64,000 nt of DNA from Symsagittifera roscoffensis (lineage: Eukaryota; Xenacoelomorpha; Acoela; Convolutidae), in contig NC_087069.1 in the NCBI RefSeq assembly GCF_963678635.1, positions 6,491,472 to 6,555,471 on the forward strand. Direction: 5' to 3'. Positions 32,272 to 42,600 of this stretch are shown piece after piece; within the stretch, counting starts at the first letter, position 1, and each line of letters starts with the position of its first letter. The translations under genes and the position numbers were made by a program. The notes beneath the pieces are model-generated. The model was not told the origin of the DNA. It did not search any database and saw nothing but the letters and a program-made list of their open reading frames with translations.

Positions 32272-34903
32272 GAAAAAAATTGGTTATAATTCAATAAAAA
32301 AAGAATTAGATTTTAAAACTGGCATCTATAATCCATTGTATTGTCCAATATTTTTGTCATTTAAAATCCATTTTTATCGATTTTACTCCAGTGCGGGTTG
32401 AAGCCGTTGTTTTGTTGCTTATTTCTTTAAGTTGGATTGTGTTTTGTTCTGCATGGTGATTTCAAAATTTGTTTTTTAAAAATCTAAAAATCCTATTTTA
32501 ACTATACTTGCGATTGCGTTATTGAAGTAACTCTTACTGCACTAAGCAACAAAAAACTCGCCTAACAATTATGATGAAATTAAGAATGGTTTTATACGTA
32601 CTTTTTGTGATATAACTGCACTTTGTCCTGATCCAAAATACTATAGTGCTGTTTTATAGCAACTAGATAAATGAACCAAAACAAAAGTTTTCCATTCGTT
32701 TTTCTCAAAGTTGATTGTGAAAGGTCAAAAAATAATGGGGACAAAAACTGCTTGACTTTTCGCCAGTTTTTTGTATCTTGCTAATTTTTGTGAAATTTTT
32801 TTTGTTATTTTCTTTTCTTTTTTTGCGAAGATTTTTTGAAATTGACACTTAAGTAACTTGTTTAGCACAAATTGCAAGGAAAATGATGATATCTTATGAC
32901 AGTTTTTTTTAGCCCAAATGATTTTCACTTAAAATAAACTGGTTTCGGTTTTGCCAAAGCGCCGTTGTTTAACCAAATAAGAATTAATTTTTCGTCAAAT
33001 ATAATCTATCCTTTTAAAGTTTTTTAGAGACTGGTTAAAATTGAAGAATAATCGATTATTATCCATGGAACCCGATGCGAGTAAATACAGTCCCAAGTAT
33101 TATCAAAAATCAAATGACTGCCAACAAGAAGCGGGTCTTTAACTTACTGTGAGATAGTAAAAATGACTTTTTGATCATTACAATGTTTAATTTTTGTGAT
33201 TTTTTTCATTTAACAGTGATGTTTTTCGGTCGAAGTCTGTTTAGCGCAAATCAGCAAATTTTGGTTCAGTCGGCTATTCTTTAGCGTTTTAATTCTAATT
33301 CACTCAGCAGAAATTATGAAGTGCGTTTATTTTACAAGCATAACAATTTATAAAAATCCAAGGATCTTTATTGATCAAAACGAACTTCTAAAAAATATTT
33401 AAGAAAAAAGGTATTTATTTTTTTCATTTTTTGCCGTTTTCTCTACACACGCATTGTTATATTAATTCTTTTTAATTCCGTAGATGGCAATTTTTATGTT
33501 CCGCTTACTTTGCAAATACTAATTAAATGTGAAACAATTAACATATCTTTTTTAGCTCGAATCAAAATACCACTCATGCGGTATAAATTTTAATTATATA
33601 TATAGAATCAAATTGAAAAGAGGAAACCATGATTAATTGTTTGCTTAAAGTTGAGGACTATTTAAATTTATCATTAGTTTAAATGTACGAGAATCCGAAT
33701 TTCTAGCCACTTAGTGAAGTTTTCATGAAGCACGGACCAGCGTTCGAAAACACAGTAATGACCTCAAAACACTTAGCAATGCCGAACAAAGTTGTTTTTA
33801 TCTCTTCAGCTGTTTTGATGCCGAAGAACTGAAGTTTATTGTGCCGACTTTCGTAACGAACGTTACAGAATATTTGTGCTCGGGATGATTTTTTTCTTTA
33901 TGGTTTTTTTTTTACTTTTGAAGGCAGTCGGAACCTTCAGGGCTTCGCCCTGATACGAGCAGTCTTGTTTTGTTTTAAATCAATTCTTGGAAATTTTATT
34001 TGAATGAGCAAAACAATGGATTCAATGTCAAATTATCAATTAAATGAACCGAATGAAAAAATTCATATCGAAATAAAGAACATTGAAGTTTTTTTTACAA
34101 TGTAAAACCGATTGTTTTTGGCTTATCCAGGAGTTTGCGTATTTTGTAATTATTTTTTCAAAAGATTTTATCTTGCTTTGTTCAGAAAAAATCGAGAACG
34201 GCGGATTTGGCGGGTGGGTGACGGGGGATTTCGGACGCCCTCTTCCCTCAGGGATTCGACCCCTTGGTGACCCAAAGATTCTCGCATTTGTACTACTTTG
34301 AGATATTCATTATTGATGAGAGACCCTGAAAACTTTCTAAAACCGCCTTTGGCGCCAATATATATTATTTTAAAGGGGGAGCGCTCGCCGAAAAAACGCA
34401 ATTTTTTGCTCAAAGTTTTCCGAAAACGTCCTAAAATTGCTCTTTTTAAAATTGGTCTTTTCATTGCTTTGTGAGAACTTGAAAAATCAATTTGTTCGAC
34501 CTAAAAAAAGTTGAATTTTCCGTCTCAATGTAGAGTATCTTATTAAATTAAGACTTTTCCGCTCATTTATTGCCTCTTGGATTTTTATAGGATATCCTAT
34601 GTAGACACTTCTGTCCGGACTTGATGTTGAGGCTTTCTCGATTCTATTTTTGACAATGAGCTAGATTTCGACCATGATTTTCTTCGTCCATTGCTATAAT
34701 TAGGCCCTAGCTACTTCAACGCATCAAGCAACCAAATTTTCTCCCAAACTATACGTTAGAAACTCCAAACTCTTCTTACAATCCGTTGCTGTGCAAGTGA
34801 ACACAAGTTTTTGAACACACAAAATACAAAAATTATTCGTTTCTGGGCTTCAATATTACATATTTTTTGACCAATTCCCTTGATTGTTTGTGATATTAAA
34901 TTT
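32272..34903. other. Non-coding AT-rich spacer
   Basis: No protein-like frames were found. It contains the dispersed hairpin repeat at 33838-33970. It also contains a stretch at 34190-34470 of higher GC content (GGCGGGTGGGTGACGGGG) with a short minus-strand frame that I do not regard as a gene. From about 34735 a dispersed repeat starts whose second copy is at 49532. Confidence 0.55.
33838..33970 (+). repeat. Dispersed hairpin repeat, copy 2
   Basis: A compact copy: TTTGTGCTCGGGATG and a T-rich stretch, then GGCAGTCGGAACCTTCAGGG with the hairpin AGGGC-TTC-GCCCT (33939-33951) and GAGCAGTCTTGTT. It matches blocks at 2007-2050 and 2471-2517; the first block alone recurs at 49371-49402. It may be a small non-autonomous mobile element; ends were not defined. 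Confidence 0.5.
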
Positions 34904-35460
34904 TATTCTGGCCTTTTTTATCACTCGAATAAAAACAGGAAACAGAATCGGCTGAATTCAAGAGAATCGGTAAACGGCAAGTTTTAGTAAATTATATTGC
35001 ACGGAATTAGCAACAGCAATAAAAGTATCAAGCCAAAAAAATGGGCTTGTCCATGCGCTGATTTGATGATTTTATGTTTTTTTTTCACTATGAGTTCATA
35101 TTCAGTTCACGCAGTTGAATTAACAGAAACTCAATTGCAAACCATTTTCGAACCGATTAAAATATAGCGTTTTATGTTCTATCAGGTTTGGCTCAAATAG
35201 GATTCTCAAATGAAACGACTTAGATGAGAAACGAACCCACGCCAAACTCACTGGAAAGCACTATGTATACGCTGGGCTATTTAGCTGGTTTTTACAAGAG
35301 ACTATACTGATTTTGTACTATATTTTCAACTTAATGCTGTGGAGACAAATCCACCCAATTTCAATTTTTGGAATAAAACATTGTCTTTCTACTTCGATGG
35401 CCCCAATTACTGAAATTTCAGGCAATGAAAGATAAAAAAAGAAGTCACATTTATTTGGCA
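34735..35460. repeat. Dispersed repeat interrupted by a solo LTR
   Basis: 34735-34903 (AACTATACGTTAGAAACTC...) plus 35343-35460 (ATTGTCTTTCTACTTC...) together match 49532-49830, where the two parts lie together without the LTR. The second copy therefore represents an empty site and supports the LTR boundaries. Confidence 0.7.
34904..35342 (-). mobile_element. Solo LTR of a BEL element, diverged
   Basis: It matches the LTRs of the BEL element at 39027-48371 over its whole length (CTGGCCTTTTTTAT, CAGGAAACAGAATCGG, GCACGGAATTAGCAACA, CACTATGTATACGCTG) with many substitutions and a degraded end at 35342. No internal sequence flanks it, so it is a solo LTR, presumably left by recombination between two LTRs. 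It is clearly older than the complete element. The tRNA-like segment, with A-box and B-box positions, is retained (about 35224-35286). Confidence 0.85.
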
Positions 35461-35479
35461 TTTTTTTCTTTAAAACATT

Positions 35480-35610
35480 AGATGAGGTGGCGGTAGGGTA
35501 GGTGGTGGGGTATTGGAGGTGGTGGGTGTAAAATTTGGAGGGAAAATTAGGGGTTGGGTGGTAAACTTAGTGTGGGGGAGCGGTTTTGGGGTAGGAGGAG
35601 GGGGCAAACT
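35480..35610 (+). repeat. G-rich tract
   Basis: Many short G runs are separated by T/A (GGTGGGGTATTGGAGGTGGTGGG, cut here) over about 130 bases. It could form G-quadruplexes. No coding signal. A similar C/G homopolymer region lies at 4760-4990. Confidence 0.4.
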
Positions 35611-35763
35611 TTTTTGAATTTTTTAGGTTAGGAATGAACATGTTTATTCGGGTTCTAAATCTTCAGAAAGTTTCCAAATCCAAATGTTTCAAGAATTTAA
35701 CTAGCTGCAAACAATTTTCTGCTGGAAAACAAATCGATTTGCATTGGTTGATTTACAAAATCG

Positions 35764-35904
35764 GTTAAATATGAAGACCAAAAATGTTTGCCATGGCCTT
35801 TTTAGTCCGTGTGTCAATTATCATAACAATGGATTAATGTGAACAAATTTTTCGTTTGTAAATTTTTGCAGGTGGGGAAAGCAGGAAAAAGAGCCATTAT
35901 ATCG
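35764..35904 (+). mobile_element. MITE family B, 3' half
   Basis: Matches the right half of the complete family B copies (GAAGACCAAA, CATGGCC, CAATTATCATAACAATGG, TTGCAGGTGGGGAAAG) and ends in GGAAAAAGAGCC. The left half is not recognisable. Confidence 0.6.
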
Positions 35905-36060
35905 TCAAAATAATTGATTATAATGGATTTTTAAATATTGAAAATAATCAATTATAATCCCCTAAAATCCATTTTCAGGGTTGGATGGGTCATGAAAATC
36001 GATTATATGGGTCAAGTTTTTTGCCGATATAATCCATTATAATCGATTGTTTCTCATGAA
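35905..36060. repeat. Inverted repeats of AATCGATTATAAT type
   Basis: Several direct and inverted copies of ATAATTGATTATAATGGAT and AATCCATTATAATCGATT-like words lie within 150 bases, separated by CCCCTAAAATCC. They could form stem-loops. Similar single words occur near 4511. Function unknown. Confidence 0.4.
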
Positions 36061-36264
36061 ATTCCAGTGCGGGCCATTATAGCTAGCAAACTATAGCGCC
36101 TCATAAAAAAAACATTGTGCAAATGCGGCAAATTGGGTGGGTGGTCTTCTGCGCCCAAATGGAGGGGGCTATGATGGAAAAAGCCAGCATTAATTGATAC
36201 TTGGATAAAGGACTGCCAACAACAGAAACAGATAGCAATGATCAGAACAAAAGCACAGCAAACA

Positions 36265-36584
36265 TTTTTTTTCTCTCCTCCACCCACCCGTTTGCATTTG
36301 CAGCCTTTAAATGGTGTCATGAGTGGTTTCACAAGGTTCAGTGTGGAGACCAAATATGTTTTCCATGGCATAATGAGTCTGCAAAGAAGTTTTCATAAAA
36401 ATTGGGAAATGAGAAATGTCATTTTACGGCTCGCTCCACTCCCCATTATAAACTGCATTAAAACGTGTCAGCGTGAACAAGTGAACAAACTTTTACAACA
36501 TTTCTTACATGTAGAATGCCGTGTGAATAATTTTTATACAGCTTAGTTTTGTAATTTTCCGATGGGGGGGGGGACTGGAAAAGA
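36265..36584 (+). mobile_element. Two degenerate MITE copies in tandem
   Basis: 36265-36425 resembles family B (CCTCCACCCACC, AATGGTGTCATGAGTGGTTTCACAAGG is the conserved left half; GAGACCAAATATG and CATGGC follow). 36428-36584 begins GGCTCGCTCCACTCCCC and ends GGGGGACTGGAAAAGAGCC, a pair of imperfect inverted ends with a different interior. Both are worn and their exact limits are uncertain. Confidence 0.5.
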
Positions 36585-36717
36585 GCCACTAAATTGATCT
36601 AATTAGTCAAAAAGCTCATTCAAAAATAATTATGAATAATTAATAGTTTGGTTAATTAAGAGTATAAACATAGGTACTCTTTTTGAAAAATTTTCTGAAT
36701 CAGTCTATTCTGCGCTT

Positions 36718-36932
36718 GGCTCTTTTTCCCCCCCCCCCCCACCTCACATGACAACCAATTTTATGGTGTAACGAGTGGTTTTACAAGGTTAATTATGAAG
36801 TCTGATTATGCTTGGCCTAGGCTTATTTGTCCACATGCCAATTTTCATAAAGATCGCACAATGAAAACAGTAACTTTACTAGAAAAAGGTGGCAGAAAGT
36901 TGCAGGTGGGGAGAAGGAAAGGAAAAAGAGCC
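36718..36932 (+). mobile_element. MITE family B, complete copy
   Basis: 215 bp, ends GGCTCTTTTTCC and GGAAAAAGAGCC (perfect inverted repeats), flanked by CTGCGCTT and CTGGGCTT, an 8-bp duplication with one mismatch. It has no coding capacity. Eight-base duplications are typical of hAT-class transposases, which would have to act in trans. Confidence 0.75.
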
Positions 36933-37004
36933 CTGGGCTTTTGTTGAAATCAAAATTTTATACGAAATCCTATTCAAAATTAATATGTGACTAGGGGGAC
37001 TTTC

Positions 37005-37221
37005 GGCTCTTTTCCAGTTCCCCCTTTCAAATTCAGATTTGAAAAGTTTATTTAACCTTGTCAAAATGCAATGAAATTTGGCGTGGTGAACAAATCGACA
37101 AATGTGAACAGATTTGTTTTTCATACTTCACAGCGTAACATCACGCATTTAGCCGTAATAACACGTAAAACAAACATAAAACTCGGTATTTTGAAAGGTG
37201 GGGGGAAACTGGAAAAGAGCC
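37005..37221 (+). mobile_element. MITE family A, copy 1
   Basis: 217 bp with inverted ends GGCTCTTTTCCAGTTCCCCC and CTGGAAAAGAGCC, flanked by a perfect 8-bp duplication GGACTTTC (36997-37004 and 37222-37229). The interior includes TTTGGCGTGGTGAACAAAT and ACACGTAAAACAAACATAAA. It is inverted relative to the copy at 38590-38807. Confidence 0.85.
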
Positions 37222-37569
37222 GGACTTTCGTAGGTTGTGGCAGAAAGGGCCGAACAAACCTGCTTACAGTAGTTAGTTTGTTCACCATGAAGAAATTTTT
37301 ACATTATGACAACATTCAAATGGTTTTTCGAAACTGAAGTTCAAATGTGGGAGGGATTGGAAAAGAGCAGAGCTGTATTCATTCTTTAAAAGAAAACTGA
37401 AAAAAATGCCATGATCATTCGTTCTAATTACATTTTTCAAAGTATTCAAATTCAACCCGCGCTAAATTAAGCGGTAAAAATTTAAGAAATCGAAGTAAGC
37501 TTTCAAATTAAGATCAGAATGTGTAAAAATTCAGTGTAAACCAATTGCAGTCGAAAGGCGTTAAGTAAA

Positions 37570-37902
37570 ATGATGCAAGTTGCTTTGATAGGAATCTCTT
37601 TGATCTGTAGCGCTTTTGCTTCTGTAGCGCTTTTGCCGGACCAGATGGAAGACCAGGACATGGATCGGGGGTCGGCCTCATGTATGGCCTGCACTATGGG
37701 CATTGGGACACTCAGCACCGTCGTCGGCTCCGCTGGGAAAATGCTGATGCCACTATTGTCGGACTACTGCGACAAAGTTTCAAACGAAGACGCTAAAAAG
37801 ATGTGCAAAGAGTTTGCTGATAAAAATGGCGAAGCTTTTGTCGAAGTGATATTGGCTGTTCTCGACTCGAACACCTTCTGCGGAGCTGTGGGAGCTTGTT
37901 AA
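37570..37902 (+). CDS. Secreted saposin-like protein
   Basis: This single-exon, 110-codon gene has a signal peptide (residues 1-20, hydrophobic, ending SAFASVA), a short acidic propeptide-like stretch (DQMEDQDMD), and one saposin B domain. Its six cysteines at 38, 41, 67, 79, 104 and 110 give the spacing C-x2-C-x25-C-x11-C-x24-C-x5-C, expected for bonds 38-110, 41-104 and 67-79. Such proteins bind or perturb lipid membranes in lysosomes, gut defence or digestion. Start chosen at the first of two adjacent ATGs, since both precede the signal peptide. AATAAA occurs at the stop (37901) and at 37923. A MITE begins 35 bases after the stop. This is the only likely host gene here. Confidence 0.85.
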   Translation: MMQVALIGISLICSAFASVALLPDQMEDQDMDRGSASCMACTMGIGTLSTVVGSAGKMLMPLLSDYCDKVSNEDAKKMCKEFADKNGEAFVEVILAVLDSNTFCGAVGAC

Positions 37903-37937
37903 TAAACTGGCTCACAACAGCAAATAAAACAATTTTA

Positions 37938-38131
37938 TGCTCTTTTTCCTTCCCCTCACCTCGCATCAATTTTTGTGGTCTAACGAAAGATTTTACAAGC
38001 TTAATTATGAAGACCAAATACGTTTATCATGGCCTCATTTATTTGCATGTCAATTTTCATGACAATCGGACAATGCGAACAGTAATTTTAATTTTAAAAA
38101 AATGCAGGTGGGGGGAAAAGAAAAAAGAGCC
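37938..38131 (+). mobile_element. MITE family B, second complete copy
   Basis: 194 bp, ends (T)GCTCTTTTTCC and GAAAAAAGAGCC, flanked by CAATTTTA and CAATTTTG (8 bp, one mismatch). It lies immediately downstream of the saposin gene, beyond its polyadenylation signals. The interior matches 36718-36932 (ATTATGAAGACCAAATACG, CATGGCC). Confidence 0.75.
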
Positions 38132-38589
38132 CAATTTTGAACGTTTGAACTTCAGCATCCAAGCAATTTTATTTTTGAAAAAAAAAATCAGAATATTTAG
38201 ATAGTTTATTCACGAAAAGCTGACATCTATCATTTTGATTCTTTATCATCTTCTATCATTTTGGCTCGTATCATTTTGGTTCGGCTTCTATTATTTTGGT
38301 TCGTATAAAAAAATTGGTTAATTTTATTGACCTGTTCACGCTGACACGCGTTACTGCACTTATAGCATGAAAAGTCATTTTAAATAAACTTTCAAAATAA
38401 TTTTCAAAGTGGGGGAACTGGAAAAGAGTCCAAGTATCAAAAAATTTATAGTAACTTTTCGCTGCACTGTTATCTAGCAAACTGTAATAGAGTGATAGAG
38501 TTTGGATTAGAGGAGATACTCGTCTAGATGTATGGTCCAGCCACTATCAATGAGTTCCATTCCAAAAGAGTGTACAGAACTAAAGTGTA

Positions 38590-38807
38590 CGGCTCTTTTC
38601 CAGTTTCCCTCCTTTCAAAATACCGAGCTTTATGTTTGTTTTACGTGTAATTACGGCTAAATGCGTGATTTTACGCTGTAAAGTATGAAGAACAAATCTG
38701 TTCAAAATTGTCGATTTCTTCACCTCGCCAAATTGCATTGCATTGTGACAGCGTTAAATAGACTTTTCAAAATTGAATTTGAAAGAAGTGGAAACTGGAA
38801 AAGAGCC
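38590..38807 (-). mobile_element. MITE family A, copy 2 (inverted)
   Basis: About 217 bp, with ends GGCTCTTTTCCAGTTTCCC and GGAAACTGGAAAAGAGCC, flanked by AAAGTGTA on both sides (38582-38589 and 38808-38815; one extra C on the left). The interior is the reverse complement of copy 1 at 37005-37221. With that copy it brackets the saposin gene and the family B copy. Confidence 0.85.
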
Positions 38808-38898
38808 AAAGTGTAGTCTTGCCAGGCCACTTGGAGGAAAATCCAGATGAAAACGTAAATTTTCCAAATGTAATGATCTGGGGTTCAAAAAATGTGAA

Positions 38899-39026
38899 AG
38901 CTCTTTTTCCTTCTCCCCACCTGCAATTTTTTTACAAATAAAGTTACTGTTCACATTGTCCAATCGTTATGAAAAATGACATGCGGACTAATTAGGATGT
39001 GCCAAACACATTTGATTTTTATATTT
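38899..39026 (-). mobile_element. MITE family B, left part, split by the BEL insertion
   Basis: Starts AGCTCTTTTTCCTTC and runs with family B sequence (CCCACCTGCA, GTTACTGTTCACATTGTCC) up to the BEL LTR at 39027. The remaining part resumes at 48372 (TTGTAAAACCACTCGTTACACC is the conserved arm, cut here) and ends AAAAAAAGCC at 48449. This shows the BEL element landed inside a pre-existing MITE. Confidence 0.75.
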
Positions 39027-39475
39027 TGTTCTGGCCTTTTTTATAACTTATAAAAACAGGAAACAGAATCGGTTTAATTCAAGAGAATCAATAAACGGCG
39101 AATTTTAGTAATTTTTTATTGCACGGAATTAGCAACAACATTACACGTATCAAGTTAAAAAGTGGGCTTGTTCATGCCCTGATTTGTGTGATTTATGTGT
39201 TTTTTCACAATGCGTTCATACTTAGTTCACGCAGTTTAATTAACAGAAACTCAATTGCAAACCAATTTTGAACCGATTAAAATATTAGCATTTTATGTTC
39301 TGTCAGGTTTGGCTCAAATAGGATTCTCAAATGAAACGACTTAGGTGAGAATCGAACCCACGCCGAACTCCCCGGAACGCACTATGTATACGCTGAGCTA
39401 TATAGCTGATTTTGATAAGCAACTATACTGGCTTTTTACTATACTTTCATGCTTTAATGCTATGTAGCATTAACA
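39027..39475 (-). repeat. 3' LTR of the BEL element
   Basis: 449 bp, TG...CA ends on the minus strand. The pol C-terminal frame ends just inside it (TAG at 39460-39462). It contains the tRNA-like segment at about 39345-39407. The purine-rich GGGCGTGGAGGA immediately before it, on the minus strand, is a candidate polypurine tract. Confidence 0.9.
39345..39407 (-). promoter_or_regulatory. tRNA-like Pol III promoter inside the BEL LTR
   Basis: On the minus strand, TAGCTCAGCG (39400-39391) matches the A box of tRNA genes. GGTTCGATTCT, within GTGGG-TTCGATT-CTCAC (39361-39345), matches the B box and forms a 5-bp T-stem with a 7-base loop. Between them CCG-GGGAGTT-CGG can form a short anticodon-like hairpin. 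Acceptor-arm pairing is absent, so it is tRNA-derived rather than a tRNA gene. The same segment is in the 5' LTR (48240-48295) and, worn, in the solo LTR. Confidence 0.65.
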
Positions 39476-39693
39476 TCCTCCACGCCCGAAGGAGCGAGAA
39501 CCGGAACGAGCTTAACGAGCGGCCGAGTGTAGTTTCCGGAAACGGTCCTTAGGTTTGCGGAACGGGCGGTGTTGTCTTTGCCGTAGTTTAACGACGTTAT
39601 GCGTGCTAGTGGGTAGTGGCCCCTAGGGCTAGTGGATTCAACTAACCACACCATATCTCCCGTTTTAAAGAGTATTCGGGAGGAGCATGCCAC
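39460..39693 (-). pseudogene. BEL pol C-terminal domain, frameshifted
   Basis: About 77 codons of the DUF5641-type tail found at the end of BEL polyproteins (KTGDMVWLVE, PRGHYPLARI, VSGNYTRPLVKLVPV). It is out of frame with the main ORF, whose last residues read nonsense after SLK; a one-base indel in the A/T run at 39665-39670 accounts for it. Its TAG stop lies 16 bases inside the 3' LTR. Confidence 0.75.
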
Positions 39694-42600
39694 TTAACTC
39701 TTTTATTGAGTGTAGGGACGTACTCACTTAACCATCGCTGCCAAATTGCGTTTGCGTACGACTGCGCACGGGCATAGCGTTTAGAGTGAGAATAGTTTTC
39801 ACTCGACCTTAGAGACGGAAACGTAAGACTGTGCTGACCTAAGAGGAAATGATTCGGCGTCAAAGCCTCAAGACTATCGGGGTCGTCGGAAACGGGAGTG
39901 AGTGGACGGGCGTTTAGTGAACCTTCAACTAGGCACATGGTTGTGTTCAAAATATCGTCAGTCAACTTTCTTGACCCTAAGATTGCATAAAACACACGCT
40001 TACAACTGCGCACTAATCGCTCCCATGCTCCACCTTGATGTGGTGCACTTGGCGGATTATACTTCAACTTAATGCCTTTGTGTACGAGCGACAGTGGAGC
40101 TTCTGCGTTCCAATTTTTGATGCACAGAAGAAGCTCTTTTTCGGCTCCTACAAAGTTTGTTCCGTTGTCCGACCAAATTATTGAGGGTGTTCCTCGCCTA
40201 GAAATAAAGCGCTCGATAGCCATCACACATGAACTTGTGTCCATGGATGGAACCAACTCAATGTGAATTGCGCGAGTCGTTAAGCAAGTAAATAGAAAAC
40301 CCCAGCGTTTCTCGGAAGATCGACGAATGGTTACATGAAATGGTCCAAAATAATCGACGCCGCAGTTCGAGAACGGTGGCTGGCGGTAACCTAGACGCTC
40401 CGCGGGAAGGTCAGACATCATTGGAGTAACGGTTTTCGCTTTTCGCTTTCTACAGCACACGCAATGTGTTTCAATAGCTCTTAATGCAGATCTTAAGCGT
40501 AGTACAACAAATTGATGATGAATGACGGAACGAAGGTAGTCGACTGACTGATGTTCGTGCTTAATGTGATAAAAACGGAGAAACAATCGGATTAGACGAT
40601 GGCGGCTATCCAAAATTATTGGATGGCGAGTTTTGAATGCGGTTGCAGAGAGACGTTGGATACGGCCGGTAGATCTAATTAAACCGTTCGGCCCGATAAA
40701 AGGCGAATACGATGATATACGGCTCGACGTTTTCACATATTTTCCAGCTGCTAATTGTTTACTTTCAGCTGGGAATGACTCTAACTGCGAAAGTTGCAAA
40801 AGTTTTTCCTCTGAAATAACAAGTTCTGCTGGATCAATTATGTCATTATCTGGTGATCTGAAATGTCTATGCTTAGGTGAGAGTCTCAACATATATGCGA
40901 CCAGTCGCTTTATCTTGGAGAACGAGCTATACTCTTCCCAAGGGAAGGCAAAGTCAGTCGAAACTGCAGTGCACGGAAAATTGGAAGAGACCTCTAAACC
41001 CTCGTTTAGATCGTAGACCGGACCATCCAGGCGAATTTTGTCAGTAACTTCCCTATTTGGATTGAAAGGCCAATCAGAAGTTTTCAAAAAGGAAGGGCCG
41101 TTTACACAACTGCTTTGCTTGAGGGAGTCAGCAGTAATACCTCTAGTTCCGGTGTCAGCGGAGTTGTCTCCACTCAAAACATGGAACCATTGGTCAATTG
41201 ATGTTGACTCCAGAATCTCGGCTACTCGATTGGCTACAAACACGGGCTGTTTGCTTGTCGAATTCAACCACTGAAGGACTGTTGTGCTGTCAGTCCACAT
41301 AAACACTTTGGAAATACTCAGTGTCAGAGCTTTCTCGATATCATCCTTCAGGCGACTGGCAAGAAGCGCAGCCTGAAGTTCCAACTTCGGAATTGAAAGC
41401 ATCTTCATCGGGGCTACTCTTGCTTTACCAAAAACAAACGCTAGTTGACATTTGGAACAGGCATTTTTCTGAGCTCGAAGGAATGCTACAGAACAGAAAA
41501 CGTCCAAAGAGCTATCACCGAACATGTGCAGCTCAACCTCATCTACTGAGAAGTCAAAATAGCAACGAGGTATTTTGAGCTGCCCTAAAACTGGCAGGCC
41601 AGAGTGCCATTCAGTGAATCTGCGGCACAACTCAATTGGCAGTGGGTCGTCCCACTGTTGGCCACTCAATCTCCAGATATCTTTCAGTAACAAACGTGCG
41701 CGTACGGTATACGGGGCCACAAGACCTATGGGGTCGAACACGGAGGACACAAAACTAAGGACCGATCGCTGCGTAACAGAGTCTTTGAGTTCGCGGTTGA
41801 CTCCTCTGCTCACAACCAACGTATCGGTGACGTGGTCCCATTTGAGACCGAGAACATGCGATGCGGTTTCCGGATTAATCGCAGCGGTAAAAATTTCCTT
41901 ACTGTTGTTAGCGCTGGTCTTAGGGGGATTTAGTTTCGAAGACAATTTGGGAACGTTGCTAATAACTTTTCTAAGATTAAACCCACCCAACTTAAGCAGT
42001 TCAACTAAACTGCGACTTAACCTTAAAGCAGTTTCTGGGTTTTTCACAGACCCAAGGTAGTCATCCATGTAAAAGTTGTTAAGCACGGCGTAAGCGGCAT
42101 CGGGGTAACGATCTTGGTTATCGACGGCTGTTCGGCGAAGAGCATAGTTAGCACATGTCGGAGAATCTTTCGCTCCAAATATATGCCTTGTATATTGAAA
42201 TACACTCACATCTGATGTGGGGACCTCCCGCCACAAAAAACGCAAGGAACGTTGATCGCTTTCTAGTAAGCCGACCTGCATAAACATGCCTTCGATATCT
42301 GCGGAAATTGCGTATTTGTGCTCTCGGAAGCGCATTAAAACGAATAAAAGGTTCTGAAGCAGATCGGGGCCGACGAGAAGGGAGTTATTCAGTGAACTGC
42401 CGTGAAACCTAGAAGCACCGTTTAAAACGCGCCGAACTTTGCCGGGTTTGTTCGGATTTAAAACTGGGTGGTGCGGTACGTACCATTCTCGGTTTGAACG
42501 GTTTTTTGAGTCGTGAGGGCTAACCGGGACCACGTAACCCTTCTCGACATCACTTCGGATATCTGATGCGTATTGAGTTTTCAGGTTTAAATCTTTCTCT

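Noticed and set aside
37071-37337. 88-codon frame before the saposin gene
   Set aside because: It reads through a MITE and its flanking duplication, so it is not a gene.
39345-39407. True tRNA gene in the BEL LTR
   Set aside because: A and B boxes are good, but the acceptor stem does not pair and the D and anticodon arms are poor; it is tRNA-like only.
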